Positions 8,635-16,305 of a DNA stretch of 25,179 nt are shown piece after piece. Each line of letters starts with the position of its first letter. The stretch's first letter is position 1. Origin of the DNA: Veillonella sp. (GTDB lineage Bacteria > Bacillota_C > Negativicutes > Veillonellales > Veillonellaceae); assembly GCA_018367495.1 (NCBI GenBank), contig JAGZGB010000021.1, positions 1-25,179 on the forward strand, read 5' to 3'. Below the pieces are notes generated by a model. The model made no database searches. It was not told where the DNA came from and saw only the letters and a program-made list of their open reading frames with translations. The position numbers were made by a program, and so were the translations under genes.

Positions 8635-9612
8635 ATGAGAATTCATAAGACACACAAACGATATATTTCGTCTGTTGTTGCAGGATTAATTGTAACAGCT
8701 GTAACTATGACAGGTTTTTCTTATAATGATAAAACCGTTACCGTTATGGTAGATGGTGCAGCACACACTGTTAGAACACATTTAAATTCTAACGAAGGTA
8801 TCGTACGCGATGCTGGGGTTAAATTAAATCCAAACGATAAAGTTATTTCCAGCTCTACATCTGTTCAAAATGGCACAACATTGACTGTTGTACGTGCTAT
8901 TCCAGTTTATGTAACTGTTAATGGTAAAACTAGAGCTATATTCACTACAGAAACTACTGCGCAAGGCGTTGCTAACGAATTGGGCTTTAAAATGCCAAAT
9001 TATGCTGTAGTAGGCGATGCAAATGGTTCTGTATTAAGTGGCACACATATCACAATTGCGCAAGTAACAAGCCGCTCCTTGTCCACAGTGGATCAAGAAA
9101 TTGCTATTCAAGTAATTCGACAAAAAGATGATACGATGGCACAAGGTGAAGAAGAGGTTGTACAAGTTGGTCAACCTGGTATAGAACGAGTACAACGTGA
9201 AACATTATATAGTAATGGTACTGTTATTAAAACTAATGACGTATCTAAAGTAACACAACGCGAAATGGTACCTACTATTATAAAAGAAGGTACACGTGAG
9301 GTAACCACATCTCGTAATATTGCTGGTCGCTCATCTCGTGCTATTGTAATGGAAGCTTCTGCTTACCTTGCGGGCGATGGTGATGGTGCCGGTATTACGG
9401 CTACAGGTGTACCTGCAGTACGTGGCATTGCGGCGGTTGACCCAGACGTTATTCCTTTGGGGACACGCTTATTTATTCCTGGTTACGGCGAGGCTATTGC
9501 TGCCGATACAGGTGGTGCTATTGTGGGCAATAAAATTGACCTTGTAATGGACTCGTATGGTGAGGCTATGGACTTTGGTCGCCAAGACGTTACCGTGTAC
9601 GTATTGGACTAA
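8635..9612 (+). CDS. YabE-like cell-wall protein with DUF348, G5 and 3D domains
   Basis: The 325-residue protein is predicted to be exported or anchored at the cell envelope and to act on peptidoglycan. A basic N-terminus with a hydrophobic stretch (about residues 12-29) gives a signal sequence or anchor. Two DUF348 repeats follow (about 33-75 and 90-130), then a G5-like region (about 150-230) and a C-terminal 3D domain (about 236-325). The three aspartates that name the domain are present: D269 in VDPD, D291 in AADTGG and D302 in IDLVM. The 3D fold is shared with MltA-type lytic transglycosylases and actinobacterial Rpf/Sps relatives, so glycan-strand cleavage is the likely activity. Its position between tatD and rnmV mirrors B. 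subtilis yabE. The start is supported by AGGAGGG eight bases upstream. Confidence 0.88.
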   Translation: MRIHKTHKRYISSVVAGLIVTAVTMTGFSYNDKTVTVMVDGAAHTVRTHLNSNEGIVRDAGVKLNPNDKVISSSTSVQNGTTLTVVRAIPVYVTVNGKTRAIFTTETTAQGVANELGFKMPNYAVVGDANGSVLSGTHITIAQVTSRSLSTVDQEIAIQVIRQKDDTMAQGEEEVVQVGQPGIERVQRETLYSNGTVIKTNDVSKVTQREMVPTIIKEGTREVTTSRNIAGRSSRAIVMEASAYLAGDGDGAGITATGVPAVRGIAAVDPDVIPLGTRLFIPGYGEAIAADTGGAIVGNKIDLVMDSYGEAMDFGRQDVTVYVLD

Positions 9613-9625
9613 TATGATGATTTAG

Positions 9626-9656
9626 AGGATATATCTATTAGATATATCCTTTTTTT
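9626..9656 (+). terminator. Intrinsic terminator after the 3D-domain gene
   Basis: AGGATATATCT (9626-9636), loop ATT and AGATATATCCT (9640-9650) form an 11-bp stem followed by six T (9651-9656), 14 bases past the stop. Confidence 0.88.
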
Positions 9657-9776
9657 GATATTTATTAGATTTTTACTATTTAAAGAATAATATAGTATGC
9701 ATTACTAGATTTATTTTGTAAATGAATATATCCATATTTTACTATCTATACTTTTTCGTTTTAAATTTTATTTACT

Positions 9777-9810
9777 AAAAAAGACGACTTATATTTATAA
9801 GTCGTCTTTT
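9777..9810 (-). terminator. Intrinsic terminator after msrAB
   Basis: AAAAGACGACTTATA (9779-9793) pairs with TATAAGTCGTCTTTT (9796-9810). On the minus strand the stem runs into a T6 tract (complement of 9777-9782), six bases past the msrAB stop. The stem also ends in T4 on the plus strand, so it may stop transcription from both sides. Confidence 0.88.
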
Positions 9811-9815
9811 ACTAT

Positions 9816-10754
9816 TCAATCTTCAATATATGGAATTAGATATTCGTATTTTGTGCCTTTTAATTTATCTTTAGAGATAAATCGTAAAGCAGATCCATTA
9901 ATGCAGTAGCGAAGTGAGCCATTAGGACCATCTTCAAATACATGTCCTAAATGAGCATTTCCGATACGGCTACGTACTTCAATACGTTTCATACCATGAG
10001 AGTCGTCTTGGTAGTATTTGATAACATCTTTCGCGATTGGTTTTGTGAAGCTAGGCCAACCACAGTGAGACTCAAATTTATGGGCTGAAACAAAGAGGGG
10101 TTCTCCTGTAGTAATATCTACGTAAAGTCCTGATTTAAACTCATCCGTTAATTCATGACTGAACGGAGCATCTGTAGCTGAGTTTTGTGTAACTTCAAAC
10201 TCTTGTGGAGATAAAGCCTTGAGATCCTTTTCGGATGGTTTGTTATAGGCATTGTCATCAATAAGTGGTTCATCAGATAAGCCTAGTGGAATATGGCAAT
10301 AGCCAGTTGGATTTTTATCTAAGTAATCCTGGTGATACTCCTCTGCAGAGTAGTAGTTAGATAGCGGCAATACTTCAATAGCAAATGGTTTTCCTTCAAA
10401 GGATTGTGCACGAGCTAAGGTGTTTTCAATAATAGCCTTGTCAGCGTCATCTATATAGTAAATACCTGTTCGATACTGAATGCCTACGTCACCACCTTGT
10501 TTATTAACACTGAATGGATCGATGGCACGTAAAAAGTATTGAATTAAGTGATCTAAGGAGAGTTTATCTGCATCGTATGTAACCTTTAGCGCTTCCACAT
10601 GACCACTATCATGACAGACATCTTCATAACTTGGATTTTCGGTAGGACCATTGGCATAGCCTACTTCGGTGGAAATGATGCCGGAGATTTTTCTGATATA
10701 CCCTTGAAGGCCCCAGAAACAACCGCCTCCTAAATATATAGTGTGTTCGTTCAT
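9816..10754 (-). CDS. msrAB: Bifunctional methionine sulfoxide reductase MsrA-MsrB
   Basis: This enzyme reduces both stereoisomers of methionine sulfoxide in oxidised proteins. The 312-residue fusion has MsrA first, with GCFWG and catalytic C12, and C153 in GYCHIPLG as the likely resolving cysteine. MsrB follows from about residue 185, with the SHCGWPSF segment and catalytic C284 in RYCIN. The usual pair of zinc-binding CxxC motifs of MsrB is absent (GLYVDITTGEPLF instead), as in the zinc-free subgroup. No signal peptide is seen, so it should be cytoplasmic. The ATG directly abuts the stop codon of the MetE-like gene (TAAATG), and its ribosome site GGGGTGA lies inside that gene's end, so the two are co-transcribed. 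Synthesis and repair of methionine are therefore joined in one unit. Confidence 0.96.
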   Translation of the reverse strand: MNEHTIYLGGGCFWGLQGYIRKISGIISTEVGYANGPTENPSYEDVCHDSGHVEALKVTYDADKLSLDHLIQYFLRAIDPFSVNKQGGDVGIQYRTGIYYIDDADKAIIENTLARAQSFEGKPFAIEVLPLSNYYSAEEYHQDYLDKNPTGYCHIPLGLSDEPLIDDNAYNKPSEKDLKALSPQEFEVTQNSATDAPFSHELTDEFKSGLYVDITTGEPLFVSAHKFESHCGWPSFTKPIAKDVIKYYQDDSHGMKRIEVRSRIGNAHLGHVFEDGPNGSLRYCINGSALRFISKDKLKGTKYEYLIPYIED

Positions 10755-11876
10755 TTAATCACCCCAAACTTCATGTGCTATTTCTTTAACTAATGCAAGT
10801 TTAGCCCATTGTTCTTCTTCAGTCAATTGGTTACCGATTTCACAAGATGCAAAGCCACATTGAGGGGATAGGCAAAGTCTTTCGAGAGGAATATATTTTG
10901 TAGCTTCTTTAATCCGTTCTTTAATAACTTCTTTATCTTCTAATTCAGGACGTTTAGACGTAATCAAGCCTAATACAACCTTTTTATTAGGGGACACTTC
11001 ACGCAATGGCTCAAAACCACCAGAGCGGTCATCGTCAAATTCCAAGTAGTACGCATCTACATTTTCTTTGGCGAATAGAATTGGTGCAACTGGTTCATAG
11101 CCACCACTAGCAGCCCAAGTAGAGTTGTAATTACCACGACATACATGTGTAGTGAATGCTAAGTCATGAGGGCGACCTTCGAGTGCTAGGTTATTTAAGC
11201 GTAGGTATTTTGCTGTTTCACCTTCGATAGTGACACTTTTATCCTTTTGACGACCTGTCCAGTAACCGTGGTCACAGCACATACCCCAAGTGCAATCGTC
11301 GAATTGGATGTTGCGGCAACCTGCTTCATAGAGATCTTTAATTACTTGACGGTATGCGGCAGCAATGTCTTGAATTAACTCTTCTAAGTCAGGGTAGAAG
11401 GAGCGTGTTGTAATACCATTGTCCTCACGGAACAATTCGGCTAAAAATTGAGATGGGGCCGGAATGGTTTGACGTGCTGTCGTATGTTCATCTTCAAATT
11501 GTTTTACGAACTTGAAATGCTCTACAAATGGATGGTTAGTACCTGTAATCTTACCCGTAAGGGCGAGGGAACCGGGCGCTGTTTCTTGACCAACGAATTT
11601 GTAACCGTGTTCAAGTTCAATTTCTTTTACACCATTGAATCCCCACATGAAATCTAAGTGCCAGTATGCACGGCGGAATTCACCGTCAGTAATAACAGGA
11701 AGTCCTGCAGCTTTTTGTTTTTGAATGAGATCGGTAATAAGACGATCTTCCACAGCTGTTAGTTCTTCTCTAGTAATATTTCCTTTTGTAAAAGCTTCAC
11801 GAGCTTCTTTTAATTCTGCTGGGCGTAGGAAGGAACCTACGATATCAAAATGAAATGGTGCTAATTGTTTGGACAT
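10755..11876 (-). CDS. Short MetE-like cobalamin-independent methionine synthase (YxjG/YxjH type)
   Basis: The 373-residue protein corresponds to the C-terminal catalytic half of MetE and belongs to the group of B. subtilis YxjG/YxjH. It probably transfers a methyl group to homocysteine to form methionine. All four zinc/thiol ligands of MetE can be placed: H244 and C246 (THVCRGN), E279 (YYLEFDDD) and C340 (LSPQCGF). The N-terminal half of full MetE, which helps bind polyglutamyl-methyltetrahydrofolate, is absent, so the methyl donor may be different and cannot be read from sequence. The start is fixed by AAGGAGG just upstream (complement of 11884-11890). msrAB follows with no gap. The lysR gene upstream on the same strand is the likely regulator. 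Confidence 0.85.
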   Translation of the reverse strand: MSKQLAPFHFDIVGSFLRPAELKEAREAFTKGNITREELTAVEDRLITDLIQKQKAAGLPVITDGEFRRAYWHLDFMWGFNGVKEIELEHGYKFVGQETAPGSLALTGKITGTNHPFVEHFKFVKQFEDEHTTARQTIPAPSQFLAELFREDNGITTRSFYPDLEELIQDIAAAYRQVIKDLYEAGCRNIQFDDCTWGMCCDHGYWTGRQKDKSVTIEGETAKYLRLNNLALEGRPHDLAFTTHVCRGNYNSTWAASGGYEPVAPILFAKENVDAYYLEFDDDRSGGFEPLREVSPNKKVVLGLITSKRPELEDKEVIKERIKEATKYIPLERLCLSPQCGFASCEIGNQLTEEEQWAKLALVKEIAHEVWGD

Positions 11877-12204
11877 ATGTAATCCTCCTTATGTAAACGG
11901 TATAACCGATAAATTCATAGGTTTATTATAACTAAGGATGAGCATATATAAAAATATCAATATAATGATGTTGAATATAACTTTTATCTATATTTATATA
12001 TTGACTTTTAGTTGTAAGTTATATCTAAATTGAGTATTCATATATACATTTATATAGAATTCGATTTATTTCGAAATTAATCCATTTCATAGGGTATTAA
12101 ATATGTATATATATTAAAAAGCACCCTCATTAAAGAGGATGCCTTTGCTAAAGTTATATTATATGTAGAATATTTTTAATCAATATTATCTATAAAATAT
12201 TATG
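11877..12204 (-). promoter_or_regulatory. Promoter region of the metE-like/msrAB operon
   Basis: This 328-base gap has no gene. On the minus strand a perfect -10 TATAAT is the complement of 11925-11930, with no recognisable -35, as expected for an activator-dependent promoter. Upstream of it a 9-bp inverted repeat, ATATAACTT (11975-11983) and AAGTTATAT (12016-12024), could be a LysR-type operator. A small CGGT/ACCG stem (11898-11908) lies in the leader. No SAM riboswitch or T-box pattern was found by eye. Confidence 0.45.
12116..12142 (-). terminator. Intrinsic terminator after the lysR gene
   Basis: On the minus strand GCATCCTC pairs with GAGGGTGC (complement of 12121-12142, one T-G wobble, 6-base loop) and is followed by T5 (complement of 12116-12120). 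The wobble forms only on the minus strand, which sets its direction. It separates lysR transcription from the metE-like promoter. Confidence 0.8.
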
Positions 12205-13143
12205 TTATTTTTTTGTTTCTGATAACTGAATATGTCTACCATAATTACCTACATATTGTTCTAGTGCTTGGATATATTCTTGACCTAGACGGCTACGCTG
12301 CATTTTATTATTAGTAATGTAACCAATATGCATTAATCCTTGTTCTGCAAGAGGAACAGAAATGATATTTTCACCGTTTACTTCTTCATCAATTACACCA
12401 CTAGATACGGTATATCCATCAAGACCAAGCAATAAACTAAAGAGAGAAGCTCTATCGCGTACACGAATATGCTTTGGTCGTACTAGAGTACTAAAAATTT
12501 CTTCAGAAAAATAGAAGGAGTTGTGATCGCCTTGTTCAAAGGAGATGTATGGATACTCCTCTAATTCGTCCATAGATACAACCTTTTTATTGGCTAAGGG
12601 ATGATTTTTACCGATAAAGATATGAGGATGAGCTGTAAAAAGTTCTGTAAAGGTTAATTCATTGGTGTGAATTAATTTTTCTAATACAGGGCGATTAAAA
12701 TCATTGTAGAAGAGTAGACCGATTTCACTCTTCATATGCGCTACGTCATCAATGATTTCATAGGTTTGCGTTTCTCGTAAGGATACATCATATTGATCGA
12801 TTCCGGCTCCCTTTAAAAGCTCTACAAAGGCATTTACAGCAAAGGAGTAATGTTGTGTAGACACAGAAAATTGTTTTTTACCACCACTTTGGCTTTTGTA
12901 TTGCTCTTCTAATAAAGCTGCTTGTTCTAGAACTTGGCGTGCATAGCCGAGAAAGCGTTCCCCTTCTTTTGAAACCGTAATACCTTTATTGGTGCGATCG
13001 AAAATGGTAATGCCCATTTCCTTTTCTAATTCTTTAATCGCCTTTGTTAGACTAGGTTGAGAAACGAAGAGTCTCTTAGCAGCTTCACTAATACTGCCTA
13101 TATTTGCAATTGTTGTGACATACTTTAGTTGTTGTAAGGTCAT
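12205..13143 (-). CDS. LysR-family transcriptional regulator
   Basis: The 312-residue DNA-binding regulator has the typical LTTR layout. A winged helix-turn-helix occupies residues 1-60 (SISEAAKRLFVSQPSLTKAIKELE), followed by a linker helix and a two-lobed substrate-binding domain from about residue 90. It is read on the minus strand, with an AAGGAGG ribosome site directly before the ATG, and ends upstream of the metE-like/msrAB operon. This arrangement suggests control of methionine synthesis or repair, like MetR or CysB/CmbR in other bacteria, but the effector cannot be assigned from sequence. LTTRs often regulate a divergent gene; here the divergent neighbour is rnmV, a maturation RNase and a less likely target. 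Confidence 0.9.
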   Translation of the reverse strand: MTLQQLKYVTTIANIGSISEAAKRLFVSQPSLTKAIKELEKEMGITIFDRTNKGITVSKEGERFLGYARQVLEQAALLEEQYKSQSGGKKQFSVSTQHYSFAVNAFVELLKGAGIDQYDVSLRETQTYEIIDDVAHMKSEIGLLFYNDFNRPVLEKLIHTNELTFTELFTAHPHIFIGKNHPLANKKVVSMDELEEYPYISFEQGDHNSFYFSEEIFSTLVRPKHIRVRDRASLFSLLLGLDGYTVSSGVIDEEVNGENIISVPLAEQGLMHIGYITNNKMQRSRLGQEYIQALEQYVGNYGRHIQLSETKK

Positions 13144-13216
13144 AATGGCCTCCTTTTATATATTACACTACCTATACTACTCGATTATAAGTATTTAAGC
13201 AATGTTATATATATGT

Positions 13217-13222
13217 TACAAT
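13217..13222 (+). promoter_or_regulatory. Candidate -10 box of the rnmV-rsmA promoter
   Basis: TACAAT (five of six) lies 26 bases before the rnmV ATG in the 104-base divergent gap with lysR. The -35 position (13194-13199, TTTAAG) is poor, so the promoter is probably weak. Confidence 0.4.
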
Positions 13223-13247
13223 GTACTAATAGAATAAAGGAGGAGCT

Positions 13248-13775
13248 ATGCTTAAACAAGTCATCGTGGTAGAAGGAAAATCTGATATACAACGCATTGC
13301 ACAAGCTGTGGAAGCAGACTGCATTGCGACAGAAGGTTTTACACTCCGTAAAGGTGTTATTGATATGATTCGTGTAGCCTATGAAAAACGAGGCATTATC
13401 ATATTAACAGATCCTGATACAGCAGGGGAAAGAATTCGTCGTGTATTAACAAAAAAATTCCCTAATGCTCAGCATGCTTTTGTGCCTCGTGACGAAGCTT
13501 TTGCAAATGATGATATTGGCATAGAACAAGCATCGCCTGAATCCATTAGAAAGGCACTATCTACATTACATGTAGAGTCTTTGGAATCATCTAATGAATT
13601 TTCCATGGTAGACCTAGTTCGACATGGGCTGTCAGGTATGTCAGATAGTGCTGCTCGTCGTGCTGTTGTTGGCGCTAAGTTAGGTATTGGATATGGCAAT
13701 GGAAAACAGTTTGTATATCGTTTAAATCACTATGGTATAACTCGAGATGCTTTTGATGAGGCTGTGAATTGTTAA
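13248..13775 (+). CDS. rnmV: Ribonuclease M5
   Basis: This double-strand-specific RNase matures the ends of 5S rRNA, usually on the 5S-ribosomal protein complex. The 175-residue product starts with a Toprim domain: catalytic Glu in VVEGKSD (E9) and the DxD pair in TDPDTAGE (D55, D57). The remaining 90 or so residues form the shorter C-terminal region of the family. The start is set by AAGGAGGAG at 13237-13245. rsmA follows 13 bases after the stop, the same pairing as rnmV-ksgA in B. subtilis, which joins two ribosomal RNA maturation steps in one operon. Confidence 0.95.
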   Translation: MLKQVIVVEGKSDIQRIAQAVEADCIATEGFTLRKGVIDMIRVAYEKRGIIILTDPDTAGERIRRVLTKKFPNAQHAFVPRDEAFANDDIGIEQASPESIRKALSTLHVESLESSNEFSMVDLVRHGLSGMSDSAARRAVVGAKLGIGYGNGKQFVYRLNHYGITRDAFDEAVNC

Positions 13776-13788
13776 AATAGGAGTTAAG

Positions 13789-14643
13789 ATGTTAGAATCA
13801 GTAATTGCAAGCCCAGAGGTTGTACATTATATATGTAAACGCTTTGACATTAAAATGAGTAAGAAGTTAGGACAGAACTTTCTTATTAAACGCGGTATTG
13901 TTGATGAAATTGTACATGCTGCGGAATTAATGCCTGGTGAGCCTGTATTAGAGGTAGGTCCTGGCATTGGTACATTGACACAGGGATTGGCACAAAGTGG
14001 GGCAGATGTCACTGCCATTGAGCTAGATCGTCGTTTGTTAGATGTTTTAGATACCACATTAGCATCCTACGATAATGTACGTATTGTTCATGGTGATGTA
14101 TTGAAACTTGATGTGTCAACCATTATGAATCATAAGCCTTTTAAGGTAGTTGCTAATTTACCGTACTATATTACAACACCTATCATTATGTCTTTGTTAG
14201 AAAGCAAATTGCCAATCGAACGCCTTGTTGTAATGGTTCAAAAAGAGGTAGCCTTGCGAATGGTAGCCAAACCAGGTACAAAGGATTATGGTGCATTATC
14301 TGTGGCAGTTCAATACTATACTGAGCCTGATATCGTTCTTGATGTGCCGCCTAAGTCTTTCTTACCAGCTCCAGCGGTAACAAGTTCTGTTATTCGCTGT
14401 GTGTTACGAGATAAACCACCTGTAGATGTGATTGATGAGAAACTATTCTTCCGTGTGGTGAAAGCTGGTTTTGCACAACGACGTAAAACCTTCTCTAATA
14501 CGATGAAAACAACGGGTCTATCAAAAGATAGAATTGAAGAGCTGTTAGCAAAAGCAAATATTGACGGTCAACGAAGAGGTGAAACATTTACTCTTCAAGA
14601 ATTTGCCGATGTAGCCAATGCGTGGGCGACTTTACTTAAATAG
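13789..14643 (+). CDS. rsmA: 16S rRNA dimethyladenosine transferase (RsmA/KsgA)
   Basis: This enzyme dimethylates two adjacent adenines near the 3' end of 16S rRNA during small-subunit assembly, using S-adenosylmethionine. The 284-residue protein has KKLGQNFL before the Rossmann domain, SAM-binding EVGPGIG (55-61), the acidic IELD end of motif II, and the N6-adenine methylase motif NLPYY (123-127). FAQRRKTFSN lies in the C-terminal region. The length is normal. A weak ribosome site (ATAGGAG) precedes the ATG, which comes 13 bases after rnmV. Loss of this enzyme gives kasugamycin resistance in other bacteria. Confidence 0.97.
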   Translation: MLESVIASPEVVHYICKRFDIKMSKKLGQNFLIKRGIVDEIVHAAELMPGEPVLEVGPGIGTLTQGLAQSGADVTAIELDRRLLDVLDTTLASYDNVRIVHGDVLKLDVSTIMNHKPFKVVANLPYYITTPIIMSLLESKLPIERLVVMVQKEVALRMVAKPGTKDYGALSVAVQYYTEPDIVLDVPPKSFLPAPAVTSSVIRCVLRDKPPVDVIDEKLFFRVVKAGFAQRRKTFSNTMKTTGLSKDRIEELLAKANIDGQRRGETFTLQEFADVANAWATLLK

Positions 14644-14650
14644 TATAATA

Positions 14651-14699
14651 TAAAAGAGCTTATTAGATTGATACTATATCATTCTAATAAGCTCTTTTA
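14651..14699 (+). terminator. Long intrinsic terminator after rsmA
   Basis: A 17-bp perfect stem (14651-14667 with 14683-14699) continues past a T-T mismatch into a further 5-bp stem (14669-14673 with 14677-14681) closing on CTA. It ends in T4 and begins 7 bases past the rsmA stop. It is symmetric enough to work on both strands. Confidence 0.9.
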
Positions 14700-14703
14700 T
14701 ATG

Positions 14704-14729
14704 AAAAAGGACCCTGATGGGCCCTTTTT
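14704..14729 (-). terminator. Intrinsic terminator after gltS
   Basis: The stem is AAAAAGG.CCC (14704-14714) with GGG.CCTTTTT (14719-14729). The central A-C mismatch on the plus strand becomes a G-T wobble on the minus strand, so the hairpin is better for gltS, whose stop lies 3 bases away. T5 follows on the minus strand. Confidence 0.85.
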
Positions 14730-14731
14730 GT

Positions 14732-15979
14732 TTAGTAAAGAATACCTGCCATTGTTGTGATTAGGAAAGCATTCGCAAAGTCGATTAAGAATGCACCTAC
14801 CAAGGAAACTACGAGCCATGCGCGAGGAGATGGACCGTGTTTGCCCGCCAAAGATAACATGTTAACCAACGCATTTGGTGTAGCACCTAAACCGAAGCCG
14901 ATGGCACCAGCGCCGAGCATAACAGCATCGTAGTTGCGACCAAAGATGAAGTAGATAAGGTATGCAAATACACAGATAAGTACCATTTGGGCAACTAAAA
15001 TAGTAATCAATGGTAATGCAAGATCGATTAATTGAACTAGTTTCAAGCTGTTAATAGCCATTGTAACGAATAAGGACAATGCTACGTTAGATACTGCATC
15101 GAGTGCTGCATCATTGATTTTGTAAGACTTAGTGAAGTCACCGAAGTTACGAATTACAGCTGCACAAATCATGGCACCAATATATGCAGGTAGTGGTGTA
15201 AGAATGGATAGGCCAGCACTTACAATAGTACCAATGCCTAAGGCTAAACCAATCCACATACAAATCGTTAAAAGATCTTGAGAGTTGAATTGCTTGCCGC
15301 CGCTTTCAACACGATCTTCGATCATGTCGATGCCGTCATCTTGTAGTAACTCAGGGTGTTCATAAGGCGTTTTTACTTTGTGCATTTTAATAATGCGTTC
15401 ACCTACAGGAGCACCAAGAATTGTACCAGCAACCATACCAAATGTTGCTGCTGCAACTGCAGCAGAAGCTGTACCAGGGATACCAAGTAGTTGTTCGTAA
15501 TATGGACCAAAGGCACCAGCCGTACCAAGACCACCAATCATAGATACGGAGCCAGCCATAATACCGATGATTGGTTCAATGCCTAAAGCTTTAGCAATCA
15601 TAATACCTGCGGTATTTTGTACAACAATCCATACAGCACAAGCGAGGAAGAAGAAAATGATGAAGATACCGCCCTTTTTTAGGACTTTTAAGGATGCCAT
15701 CAAACCAATTGTAGTAAAGAAAGCAAGCATTAAAAATGTTTGTAGGGAACTTTCAAAGGTAATATTTAAAATTTTGTAGTAAGAAAGAATAGCAGTTAAA
15801 AATGCAAATGGTAAAGCCCCTACAGCTGGTGCAGGCATACACATACGTTGTAAGAATTTGGAATGTTTGTTAATCCAAGTACCTATGAACAATGTGATTA
15901 CAGCGAGGCCTACAGTTTGGATCATGGACAGTTTTAACGTCCATACATCGTTGACTAATGCTAAGTCAATAAGTGGCAT
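14732..15979 (-). CDS. gltS: Sodium/glutamate symporter
   Basis: This inner-membrane carrier takes up glutamate together with sodium. The 415-residue protein (E. coli GltS has 401) is almost entirely hydrophobic, with about ten or more membrane segments. It has the two Gly-rich re-entrant family regions: GGLGTAGAFGP near residue 150 and FGLGATPNALVNM near residue 370, the latter followed by GPSPRAWLVV and an FLIDFANAF helix. A cytoplasmic charged loop lies near residues 200-235. The start follows AAGGAGTGA (complement strand, just upstream). It is a single-gene unit between two terminators. Glutamate specificity is inferred from family, and related anions are possible. Confidence 0.92.
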   Translation of the reverse strand: MPLIDLALVNDVWTLKLSMIQTVGLAVITLFIGTWINKHSKFLQRMCMPAPAVGALPFAFLTAILSYYKILNITFESSLQTFLMLAFFTTIGLMASLKVLKKGGIFIIFFFLACAVWIVVQNTAGIMIAKALGIEPIIGIMAGSVSMIGGLGTAGAFGPYYEQLLGIPGTASAAVAAATFGMVAGTILGAPVGERIIKMHKVKTPYEHPELLQDDGIDMIEDRVESGGKQFNSQDLLTICMWIGLALGIGTIVSAGLSILTPLPAYIGAMICAAVIRNFGDFTKSYKINDAALDAVSNVALSLFVTMAINSLKLVQLIDLALPLITILVAQMVLICVFAYLIYFIFGRNYDAVMLGAGAIGFGLGATPNALVNMLSLAGKHGPSPRAWLVVSLVGAFLIDFANAFLITTMAGILY

Positions 15980-16246
15980 AAAATCACTCCTTTAAAATAA
16001 AAAATAAAACTTATATTTTATGGTATCATGAATGATTGAAAAAAACTATAGAATATATAAGGATCATAATTTTATATTATTTGTTTTCAATACTCACAAC
16101 AACATTAAAACCTATACTAATTATAAGATTATATATAGTATATATTTATATTATATACATAAATTAAGGAAAGTAATAGTAATAATTACTTAATTACATA
16201 ACTATACTATATGTATTCGTTTTAATACTATGATTTTCCTGCCTAT
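15980..16246. other. AT-rich gap holding the gltS promoter region
   Basis: No gene is seen. The stretch upstream of gltS is extremely AT-rich, with many TATA-like words, so no single promoter can be chosen with confidence. A 12-base imperfect palindrome ATCATGAATGAT (16025-16036) lies about 50 bases before the gltS start and could be an operator. Confidence 0.4.
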
Positions 16247-16290
16247 AAAAAAAATAAACTGGAATATATCTATATAGATGTATTCCAGTT
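16247..16290 (-). terminator. Intrinsic terminator after prfC
   Basis: AACTGGAATA (16257-16266) pairs with TATTCCAGTT (16281-16290). The loop region ATCTATATAGAT can itself fold. On the minus strand a T-rich tract (complement of 16247-16256) follows the stem, 15 bases past the prfC stop. Confidence 0.85.
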
Positions 16291-16305
16291 ATTGAAGATA
16301 CGTAA

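Noticed and set aside
11877..12115. SAM riboswitch or T-box before the metE-like gene
   Set aside because: No characteristic conserved core or anti-terminator pairing was found by eye; the region is plain AT-rich promoter DNA.
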